NCBI GenBank assembly: GCA_012959845.1 | Contig: DUCL01000213.1 | Coordinates: 1-12,448, forward strand | Reading direction: 5' to 3' | Length of the DNA stretch: 12,448 nucleotides | DNA from: Candidatus Poseidoniales archaeon | GTDB taxonomy: Archaea > Thermoplasmatota > Poseidoniia > Poseidoniales > Poseidoniaceae | Shown: piece after piece, positions 7,101 to 11,450 of the stretch | Layout of the letters: the number at the start of each line of letters is the position of its first letter | Numbering within the stretch: position 1 is the first letter of the stretch | The notes under the pieces: generated by a model | The model's database searches: none | What the model was told of the DNA's origin: nothing | The model's input: the letters and a program-made list of their open reading frames with translations, nothing else | Program-made: the position numbers and the translations under genes

Positions 7101-9076
7101 TCAGTCCATTAAATCCACAATTACTACGCGATGACCCAGAGTCATTCTTGCCAGATGGATTTGGACCAGTCAATGTAATCCTCCGCTTTGAAGAAACTCT
7201 TCCAAACGAAGGTTGCGCTCCGCTAGAAGCATCTTACCTTGGAATACAAGGTGCATGGGATCCATGCGTGAATACCCCTGGTAACGATCACTACCGCGTG
7301 ATAATGACTCATAATGCAAATGGTTTCAGCCTAATTGGCCGTACCAATTTGGATGTTGATGACCAAATCGTTTACACTAGCGAAATAGACCCTATGACCG
7401 GAGAAATCGTTCCTAAGCCAATGGTTGTCACAGGACAGTTATTAGATGAACTTGGAACTAGCTTAGCCAACAGAATAATCCGTGTCAATTACGAGATGGT
7501 CAATGGACAATCCGGCCCAGTAGCCTGTCCTACAGCGACAACTGATGCAGATGGATTCTATGCGATTACTTGCCCTCTAAGCGATGTAATGGCTGGAAAG
7601 GCAAAAGTATCTGTCATCTATTCATCTTATGATAATAATGATGCATATCGCTATGAAAATAAGTCAGTTCAATCTGAGTTCGATGTCTTCTCCAACTCTA
7701 CGCTTTCAGTAATGGAAGTCGGACCGTTCAAGTCCAGTGTTGAATCTTGGATGGCACCTAATGGTAGCACTTACCCAGTGCTATACCTAAAGGAATCATT
7801 CCACATAGATGCTAAACTAACACAATCAAATGGCCAATTCGTTGGTGGAAAGTGTTTGAACATCTATCTTGACCCTGAGCAAAACATTCGACCAATCGCA
7901 ACAATTCGGACCAATGAATTAGATGGTACAGTGGAATGGTTCAGTGGAGATCCGCTGCAGAATCCAAACCTAAAGGGTGTAGAAACGACCGGTGGTAAGT
8001 TAGAAGGATTCAGAACCTTAAGGGTTGCATTTGAACCAGATTTACGTATTGCTGGTGGCTGTGACAAAGATTCATCCAATGTATTGAATGGTTCAAGCAT
8101 GGATATTCAAATCTTAGTTCGCTCTCGTGTTGACCTACAAGTCAAGCAAACATGGAGTCATTCCGGTGCAAATGGTGTTCCAGAAGGAACTCCAATCATC
8201 GGTGAAATAGCACTATTGCGCGACCGTCTTGATTTGGCGGTTGAAAATGAAGAAGTATGGTTTGTACGCCAATTCTTTTCAGAAGGTGAATGGGTTAAGG
8301 AAGGCGTTAACAAGACCAAGACCAATGAGCAAGGACATGCAAGCTTTGAATGGTCATTCGATGGAAAAACATGTAATGGTGTTGACTGTGAAGGAAGATG
8401 GAGAATAATCGCATATTACCCAGGTTCTACATATTTCTCAGAATCTCAAGATAATATTACCCACGAAATTAGTTGGGCAGAACCTTCTAACCTTGGTGCG
8501 GATTCTTCACTATTTACTCCTGAAAATATGATGGCATTTGCAATCGTCTTGATGGCTGCAATTATTGCAGGATTCATGTATTGGCAACGCGTACAAGAGC
8601 GCCGTCAAGTTCATGCTCTGAAGGGTATTTTGACTGATACGATGATGCAATTAGAAGCGAGTAACGAGTATATCGCTGCGATTTTCGATTGTTATAAGAA
8701 TTTGGTCAAGCACTTTAGAAAGCACGGATTTATGAAGAAGGTTTACGAAACAACTCGTGAATTCGAAACAGCAGTACGTGCGGCTTTCAGTATGGTGCCA
8801 AGTGAGCAACTTGATGGCTTCCTAACAATCTTTGAAGAAGCAAGATATTCAGACCACAACATCGGTGTAGAGCACCGTGATAAGGCTATGAATACGCTAG
8901 GCGCAATTTCAAGATCTCTAACCCTTGCACTAGGCGAAGAAGGAATGGTCGGAAGAAAGGACCTTGTCAATCTATACGATGTCCAAACTAAGGCTGGTGA
9001 ATTCGTAGCAGCTGATGGAACAGTGCGCCAAGCAGGATTAGATGACGGCGACGAAAACACCGGATTCTCAATTTGA
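1196..9076 (+). CDS. Giant membrane-anchored surface protein: Ca2+ repeats, beta-sandwich modules, TM helix, DUF4129-like tail
   Basis: 2626 residues with the ATG set by a good Shine-Dalgarno sequence. Residues 1-35 look like a signal peptide: Arg-rich start (R11-R13), then a hydrophobic core. Residues 124 to about 1215 carry roughly 30-36 aspartate loops (DHDNDGI, DDDNDGI and degenerate forms) of the thrombospondin type 3 kind, expected to bind calcium. Two stretches without loops interrupt the array (about 654-741 and 784-917). Residues 1217 to about 2435 are beta-rich and look like serial Ig/macroglobulin-like modules; a T-[DN]-x-x-G-type signature recurs at T1282, T1406, T1796, T2116, T2239 and T2376. 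A cysteine-flanked EF-hand-like pair lies at C1936-C1964. One transmembrane helix spans about 2445-2463. The 163-residue tail (W2463 to I2626) starts basic and contains a DUF4129-like segment at about 2490-2575. Many N-x-S/T sequons and paired cysteines fit an exported glycoprotein. I infer a type I membrane protein reaching far from the cell, for adhesion or recognition. The ligand is unknown. Confidence 0.9.
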   Translation: MLSNTRNETIRRRQILSMSLTIIFLMISSPLLSLVQPDSFEQGDAETVFVKQQLIGQAPAQSTNQGGQGGWAGNQESIGPNGHPALSDIMWNDAGISSGIILDISALESVIPSYSTFLEESNKEDHDNDGINDLDDLDDDNDGIYDLLERFDGCYGTDPYDHDNDGILDHLDWDDDNDGIIEGPLDYAALEGLGLDPRNVSTDRYLDASTIHPWTGQPVGAFYLADQNPFDHDNDGVPDEDSDGSGSGSYDEDDDNDARIDQFKWPCDLDNDGTQDYFDDDDDDDGIIDVEDSHPYDSSITTSHIQAGNMYEAYRTWTFNEYRTYSGGVDYIAYEAARVAAAGTHGVTSGFGAMGAQGTPSFTTIVDGDLDLDGIPNFIDPDNDNDGTPDSSDNDDDNDGILDMYDPDDDNDGIPDVCTNIDTNGDGLNDYTMSNLTAPFQTPGADTDSIPGIDCEIDYDYDLDDDRLRFLDQNYNAVPDWMDPDMGGTPSPDNLGNILVSGDASNFEYDLDDDQIQNENDSFPLDKASDVATWNCPTIANPNPISPDSRCVTRRASHSQFNDWDNDGISNWEDVDDDNDGILDALDIDWDCDLDNDADLHTINGALYRDDGPNSVDSDIDGDGLENSIDWDDDNDGISDLYDPDDGNCGVVDHDMGDAFGRPYYPMDDGGALDGSADSQTYTDNTSDHWNMVYMHNPFQDVILNYNGYDATTNPVTGGTVPEFYWFMYTRWSPYNGGNEWDIDSDGDSLINGLDIDQDGDGLPDWWDQDEANDGILDVNDIRMGGSFNLTSCGWTVGNLGQGFVCGYAYALAYHMPLNGVNAQMGSPYSIRPDANWNEGAFGGGPTTGNWSCTPGAAGGCYHFEFNGQKSAALSNVDMTNNRDSFITWFGLTTGLWQWNVDGMGPKHLDEFPDELGADFLKNDVDGDVDGDFTNSTVDLDDDYDNVYDWFDVDDDNDGIWDYFEIDTDDDLDNDVGQEYGGAFFIGTNCEDNDDDGNDVDVDEDGWFQAVWDQGVMSQGLRSPKYYDVDNDNDGVPDAEDWDDDNNGISDIAQEQMPNCFWGEEQMPWDNDNDGIVDWMDDDWDADGLNNTVELAISLTQAFDHDNDGIRDDIDLDDDQDGMHDVDEVLLWPTRFDRNSTNPWDHDDFGSGEGIANPLDPGTGPDAVDNDDDNDTREDPDFDHLENTFTSDSCYGGAESSDWDHDNDCVLDEDDKAPTFITMNVPNNLWIDARSPAIFSGHVDWVNPISGQMENAVALPVQVTIKWTANGTIAVQTTDVLTNTGGNFSVGQFLYPEDITVGDSSTYVVYAEVTEMFAFNGNTSQSYNVGVEANLTVDYSAWEYFRSDEQPFWLDFKAHYSADWERGFFDNRVKNAPITFSIYGGIFGNHTHPTNFTGFGGEGYRTDSSGWASLTFIQDLGIAGTWKQVRWNSTMDNGVGQIPGGYEEIVWNPTTKEHNIVVDHLGIPVRYDYTNTSLPSGDIEIVARVSPELASEWPFPWLHGDEASPFRVRIMHRMNIEGQLIANGVNPVYYFDSTINNGDGTFGNWATLFHAQALTAAGINYNDIANYKPYPTNWDGDPATLLGEAARLRNFISVNTTHWQINLVNGGDSNLPPCGAVDPTDPQSPVRCEIVPEMNTGEGFQVIGTITNRTNHAWDADPIALQIDVDHNGQFMGAQETAYAQRPIMTDGDARYDYNWSWYSQYSAGTYGVRVDFTNSAYYFTGNSTTLAHTGAYINVTVVGTTDFQTTSLPRLYRNTNTTIQAKLVDNSLQPVRNAPVNYTWSFDGRTGVNYTDDNGFFEIPFNISAQDELGDFTLQFEYAGTPLMKGNTATQEVWVVSRSYLSVTTSDPNLRQSGDRWDFTAQVVDDNKTQVRDSGGAALDGAEAPDGGLVDVIFEGKSFDGVNHRQVVATIAPQAGLISLPEPQPDGSHLCFYDGNGDGFADRDANADGDLDRYETIGCLKSNISPLNPQLLRDDPESFLPDGFGPVNVILRFEETLPNEGCAPLEASYLGIQGAWDPCVNTPGNDHYRVIMTHNANGFSLIGRTNLDVDDQIVYTSEIDPMTGEIVPKPMVVTGQLLDELGTSLANRIIRVNYEMVNGQSGPVACPTATTDADGFYAITCPLSDVMAGKAKVSVIYSSYDNNDAYRYENKSVQSEFDVFSNSTLSVMEVGPFKSSVESWMAPNGSTYPVLYLKESFHIDAKLTQSNGQFVGGKCLNIYLDPEQNIRPIATIRTNELDGTVEWFSGDPLQNPNLKGVETTGGKLEGFRTLRVAFEPDLRIAGGCDKDSSNVLNGSSMDIQILVRSRVDLQVKQTWSHSGANGVPEGTPIIGEIALLRDRLDLAVENEEVWFVRQFFSEGEWVKEGVNKTKTNEQGHASFEWSFDGKTCNGVDCEGRWRIIAYYPGSTYFSESQDNITHEISWAEPSNLGADSSLFTPENMMAFAIVLMAAIIAGFMYWQRVQERRQVHALKGILTDTMMQLEASNEYIAAIFDCYKNLVKHFRKHGFMKKVYETTREFETAVRAAFSMVPSEQLDGFLTIFEEARYSDHNIGVEHRDKAMNTLGAISRSLTLALGEEGMVGRKDLVNLYDVQTKAGEFVAADGTVRQAGLDDGDENTGFSI
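2030..2050 (+). repeat. (GAT)7 trinucleotide microsatellite inside the giant gene
   Basis: Seven GAT codons in a row encode seven aspartates (D279-D285) immediately before GII in one of the calcium loops. Slippage here keeps the reading frame and would only change the number of aspartates ahead of the loop. Confidence 0.9.
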
Positions 9077-9090
9077 TTCCAACTTGCCGT

Positions 9091-9130
9091 TGACATAGGT
9101 GTGGCGCAATGCGTTGCGCTCACCTAGTCA
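9091..9130 (+). terminator. Near-perfect 40-bp dyad downstream of the giant gene
   Basis: The element can fold as TGAC/GTCA (9091-9094 with 9127-9130), a bulged A at 9095, TAGGTG/CACCTA (9096-9101 with 9121-9126), a small internal asymmetry at 9102-9103/9120, GCGCAA/TTGCGC (9104-9109 with 9114-9119) and a TGCG tetraloop of the UNCG type. It begins 15 nt after the stop codon at 9074-9076. No T-run follows directly, so a 3'-end stability or processing hairpin is as likely as a true terminator. Confidence 0.6.
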
Positions 9131-9238
9131 TAGCATTGCACAATAGGTATAGCCGTGATTGGATATTGCTGGTTTGATAGATTGATTTGCCATTTTGTCG
9201 CCTTAACATTGAAGGGGCAGTTCCCTTGTGCTTGCCAC

Positions 9239-9682
9239 ATGGACGACTGGAAAGGGCTCATAGACCAAGCCATGCAACAAGAGATGAACGACACTATTGG
9301 TGCACACGGAACCTACGGAAAAGCGGTTAGGGCGGCCTTAGCTCAATCACAACTACTACTCGGAGATTTAGAAGCAGCGCAAATAATTGAATCGATATAT
9401 GGGGCTTTGGTGGCATATTCACAACAAGTCATGCTTCGAATGAAAGCAGAAGACCCAGAAATTGGTGGTGTTGACCACGCATTTAGAGCCGGACAAGCGT
9501 ATGGTGTCAGTTGCGTTTTGAACCACCTAATCGACCAATTAACCGATGTTGCAGGAATAACCGCACTCGGAGCATTGGACAGCTTTTCAGATGCATTACA
9601 CGAAGAGATAATCATTCAAGGAAGGGCAGCGGGATTGACTATAGAATTGCTTGACGCAAAAGGCGAGATTCTATTGGAATGA
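9239..9682 (+). CDS. Unrecognised small helical cytosolic protein, 147 aa
   Basis: I do not recognise this family. The frame can be opened at ATG 9155, but the first 28 residues from there are Cys- and aromatic-rich and unlike the rest, so I prefer ATG 9239, where the sequence becomes a normal soluble protein starting MDDWKGLIDQ. The evidence for that choice is composition: no good Shine-Dalgarno sequence precedes either codon. The protein is acidic to neutral and rich in Ala, Leu, Gln and Ile, with the look of several amphipathic helices. It has no signal peptide and no membrane span. One cysteine lies near the middle (VSCVLNHLIDQ). It stands between the surface gene and the ribosomal operon on the same strand, 144 nt before eL18. 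Its own promoter is not clear. Confidence 0.7.
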   Translation: MDDWKGLIDQAMQQEMNDTIGAHGTYGKAVRAALAQSQLLLGDLEAAQIIESIYGALVAYSQQVMLRMKAEDPEIGGVDHAFRAGQAYGVSCVLNHLIDQLTDVAGITALGALDSFSDALHEEIIIQGRAAGLTIELLDAKGEILLE

Positions 9683-9705
9683 TTAGGTGCTATTGGCGCT
9701 AACCA

Positions 9706-9712
9706 ATTAAAA
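9706..9712 (+). promoter_or_regulatory. Candidate TATA box of the ribosomal/RNA polymerase operon
   Basis: ATTAAAA sits in an AT-rich patch within an otherwise GC-rich spacer, 115 nt before the eL18 start codon. It would place the transcription start near 9735, just ahead of the strong hairpin at 9741-9768. The short TATA inside that hairpin's loop (9750-9753) is a weaker alternative. Confidence 0.35.
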
Positions 9713-9803
9713 CAGGCCGGCGTTGCCAAACGCAGCACTGCGACGCGTAGTATAGCGTTCACGCGTCGGTGGCTTCTTAATGGGTAGGCGAGACGGCGGC
9801 CTG
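9713..9803 (+). other. Structured leader element with nested inverted repeats before eL18
   Basis: Three stems can be drawn. The outer stem pairs CAGGCCG 9713-9719 with CGGCCTG 9797-9803. Inside it lie a hairpin GCGTT/AACGC (9720-9724 with 9729-9733, loop GCCA) and a perfect 8-bp hairpin CGACGCGT/ACGCGTCG (9741-9748 with 9761-9768, 12-nt loop). The element ends 12 nt before the eL18 Shine-Dalgarno sequence. It could be an autoregulatory leader for a ribosomal protein, the terminator region of the preceding gene, or a small RNA. It does not fit a tRNA: there is no T-arm sequence. Pairing was found by eye only. Confidence 0.4.
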
Positions 9804-9826
9804 CTTCAACGCATCGAGGGAGTTAA

Positions 9827-10192
9827 ATGAGCAATCCAACAAGCAAGACAAATACTCAGTTGGTCGACATGATCGACCAATTGAAGGCACAGTCTCGTGA
9901 GACCGGATCCGCTGTTTGGCGAGATGTGGCCATGCGTCTTTCAAAGAGTCGCAAGAACTGGGCCCAACCTAACCTTAGCCGCATTAGTCGCTACGCCCCT
10001 GAGGGTGCAACAATCCTCATACCAGGCAAGCTTCTTGGCTCAGGTGAATTGGTCAGTAACCACAATATCGCAGCATACAGTGTGAGTAATGGCGCTCGGG
10101 AGAAAATAGAAGCCGCTGGAGGTCGAATAATGACCTACGGCGAGCTGATGAACGAAAACCCAACCGGAAAGGGGGTCGTAATACTTGGCTGA
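9827..10192 (+). CDS. rpl18e: 50S ribosomal protein eL18 (L18e)
   Basis: 121 residues, the usual length for archaeal eL18, which binds 23S rRNA in the large subunit and has no bacterial counterpart by that name. Family hallmarks seen: an N-terminal helix LVDMIDQLKAQS, VWRDVAMRLSKSR, NLSRISRYAPEG, the motif IPGKLLGSGEL around residues 65-75, NHNIAAYSVSNGAREKIEAAGG, and the C-terminal NPTGKGVVILG. The ATG at 9827 is preceded by GAGGGAG at 9816-9822 with a 4-nt spacer. It is the first gene of the operon; its stop overlaps the start of uL13 by 8 nt, so the two are likely translationally coupled. Confidence 0.97.
   Translation: MSNPTSKTNTQLVDMIDQLKAQSRETGSAVWRDVAMRLSKSRKNWAQPNLSRISRYAPEGATILIPGKLLGSGELVSNHNIAAYSVSNGAREKIEAAGGRIMTYGELMNENPTGKGVVILG
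10171..10176 (+). promoter_or_regulatory. Shine-Dalgarno sequence supporting the TTG start of uL13
   Basis: GGGGGT lies within the eL18 coding sequence, 8 nt before TTG 10185. No ATG or GTG lies in the right place, and the next ATG (10227) would remove conserved N-terminal residues of uL13, so TTG is the likely start. Confidence 0.6.
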
Positions 10193-10670
10193 AACAACCT
10201 ATGTATTCAACGCAGATGGTCTCATCATGGGACGATTAGCATCTACTGTTGCTGAACTCCTTCTAAAGGCTGCACGCGAAGATCGTGATGACAAAGTCAT
10301 CATAATCAATGCTGAGAAAGCAATCGTATCTGGACGCCCACGGTCGGTTCTAAACACATACAAGGCAAAGTATGAGTTAAACCACCCTCGTAAGGGACCA
10401 TTTTTCCCACGTATGCCGGACATGATTCTAAAGCGCACAGTGCGTGGAATGCTCCCGTATCAAAGCAAGAGCAGTGGTCGGCGAGCACTACGCAATCTAC
10501 GCGTTGTAATCCAATGCCCATCTCATCTAGAATCTGACCTTCCTGAAGGCCATGAACATGGTGACGATAGCAAGATTAGAAGGGCACTACCTGAGCGTTT
10601 TATTCTCCTTGGAGATATTTCCGCTAACCTTGGTGCACCAACCCACCGCTGGAATGGAGGTGAACAATGA
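10185..10670 (+). CDS. rpl13: 50S ribosomal protein uL13 (L13)
   Basis: 161 residues from a TTG start that overlaps the last 8 nt of eL18. uL13 is an early-assembling protein of the large subunit. Conserved segments: the N-terminal strand YVFNADGLIMGRLAS (residues 6-20), VIIINAEKAIVSGRPR, the stretch NHPRKGPFFPRMPDMILKRT, RGMLP at 87-91, and a C-terminal ILLGDISANLGAPTHRW. The GRLAS and RGMLP signatures make the assignment secure. The region between the core and the C-terminal motif is polar and slightly long for the family. The stop codon TGA overlaps the start region of uS9, fitting coupled translation. Confidence 0.97.
   Translation: MAETTYVFNADGLIMGRLASTVAELLLKAAREDRDDKVIIINAEKAIVSGRPRSVLNTYKAKYELNHPRKGPFFPRMPDMILKRTVRGMLPYQSKSSGRRALRNLRVVIQCPSHLESDLPEGHEHGDDSKIRRALPERFILLGDISANLGAPTHRWNGGEQ
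10656..10663 (+). promoter_or_regulatory. Shine-Dalgarno sequence of uS9
   Basis: GGAGGTGA inside the end of uL13 is a strong site. Two ATG codons follow back to back. The first (10667) leaves a spacer of only 3 nt, the second (10670) leaves 6 nt, the same spacing as at the Rpo10 gene. This favours 10670. Confidence 0.75.
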
Positions 10671-11107
10671 TGGCAAGTAAGAAAAAGAAAAAGTCAGTTG
10701 AATCATCAGGAAAGCGCAAGACCGCAATCGCCCGAGCAAGCGTTATCGCTGGCAAGGGTAGGGTGCGTGTCAACAGCGAACCGATCGAAATTCTTTCACC
10801 ATCTCTTGCACGACGCAAGGCAATGGAGCCGCTAATCATTGCTGATGCAATGAAGCGTTTGAGCAAGGTTGACATCAATATCACCACCGAAGGTGGCGGT
10901 ATCATGGGTCAAAGTGATGCTATTCGTACTGCTATTGCACGTGGACTAGTCCACTACAATGGCGGAGCAGAAGGAATTGACGAAGAACTACGTGATGAAT
11001 ACTTGAGATTCGACCGTAGCTTATTGGTTAACGATCCTCGCCGCAAAGAGGCCAAGCATCAACTTGGTCGCGGTGCTCGTAGAAAGAAGCAGAAGTCCTA
11101 TAGATGA
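10670..11107 (+). CDS. rps9: 30S ribosomal protein uS9 (S9)
   Basis: 145 residues from ATG 10670; ATG 10667 would add one methionine. uS9 lies in the small-subunit head and its C-terminal tail reaches the P-site tRNA. Seen in the sequence: a lysine-rich N-terminus, GKRKTAIARASVIAGKGRVRVN, LIIADAMKRL, a glycine-rich GGGIMGQSDAIRTAIARGLV segment, then LVNDPRRKEAKHQLGRGARRK and the invariant C-terminal KKQKSYR. The start overlaps the stop of uL13 by one base and the gene ends 11 nt before Rpo10, so it is an internal operon gene. Confidence 0.97.
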   Translation: MASKKKKKSVESSGKRKTAIARASVIAGKGRVRVNSEPIEILSPSLARRKAMEPLIIADAMKRLSKVDINITTEGGGIMGQSDAIRTAIARGLVHYNGGAEGIDEELRDEYLRFDRSLLVNDPRRKEAKHQLGRGARRKKQKSYR

Positions 11108-11112
11108 GGTGA
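11106..11112 (+). promoter_or_regulatory. Shine-Dalgarno sequence of Rpo10
   Basis: GAGGTGA overlaps the TGA stop of uS9 (11105-11107) and lies 6 nt before ATG 11119. It sets the start of the Rpo10 gene. Confidence 0.75.
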
Positions 11113-11118
11113 AAAAGT

Positions 11119-11322
11119 ATGATAATTCCAATCCGTTGTTTCAGTTGTGGTGGCTTAATTGCCCACAAGTGGGAAGAGTACAAAGAGAAAATTGCAGCAG
11201 GCATAGAAATTGCAGATGCACTTGACCAAGTCGACCTAACTCGTTACTGCTGCCGCAGAATGTATGTTGGGCACCACGATTTAATCGAAGAAATCGCACC
11301 GTTCAGCACATCTCTGAAGTGA
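11119..11322 (+). CDS. rpoN: DNA-directed RNA polymerase subunit Rpo10 (RpoN)
   Basis: 67 residues, typical for archaeal Rpo10, the counterpart of eukaryotic RPB10, a zinc-binding assembly subunit of RNA polymerase. It starts MIIPIRCFSCG and continues HKWEEY; the four zinc ligands are C7, C10, C44 and C45, in the CFSCG and YCCRRM motifs. HHDLIEEI near the end is also a family feature. It is the last clear member of the eL18 - uL13 - uS9 - Rpo10 group, an archaeal cluster. In many Archaea rpoK, uS2 or enolase genes follow; here a surface-protein gene comes next. Not to be confused with the bacterial sigma-54 gene of the same symbol. Confidence 0.97.
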   Translation: MIIPIRCFSCGGLIAHKWEEYKEKIAAGIEIADALDQVDLTRYCCRRMYVGHHDLIEEIAPFSTSLK

Positions 11323-11369
11323 GCAACTCTAACCTAGTATTGCAAACCACTTACAGGGTCGTAAGACTC

Positions 11370-11378
11370 GATAAATTA
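11370..11378 (+). promoter_or_regulatory. Candidate TATA box for the beta-helix protein gene
   Basis: GATAAATTA lies 72-81 nt before ATG 11451 in the 128-nt spacer after Rpo10. It would give a transcription start near 11400. A weak hairpin, CTTAC/GTAAG (11350-11354 with 11361-11365), precedes it. I see no T-tract terminator for the ribosomal operon in this spacer, so read-through is possible. Confidence 0.3.
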
Positions 11379-11450
11379 GCCTCCCCAACAACAATGCCAA
11401 ACCTGACGGGAAGCCTTTGGGTTCTTATGGATAATCGACGAGGCATTGTC

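Noticed and set aside
9155..9238. Upstream start giving a 175-residue version of the small helical protein
   Set aside because: The added 28 residues are Cys- and aromatic-rich, unlike the rest, and no ribosome binding site precedes ATG 9155.
9713..9803. A tRNA gene, suggested by the 7-bp outer stem
   Set aside because: There is no T-arm consensus, no D-arm spacing and no recognisable anticodon stem.
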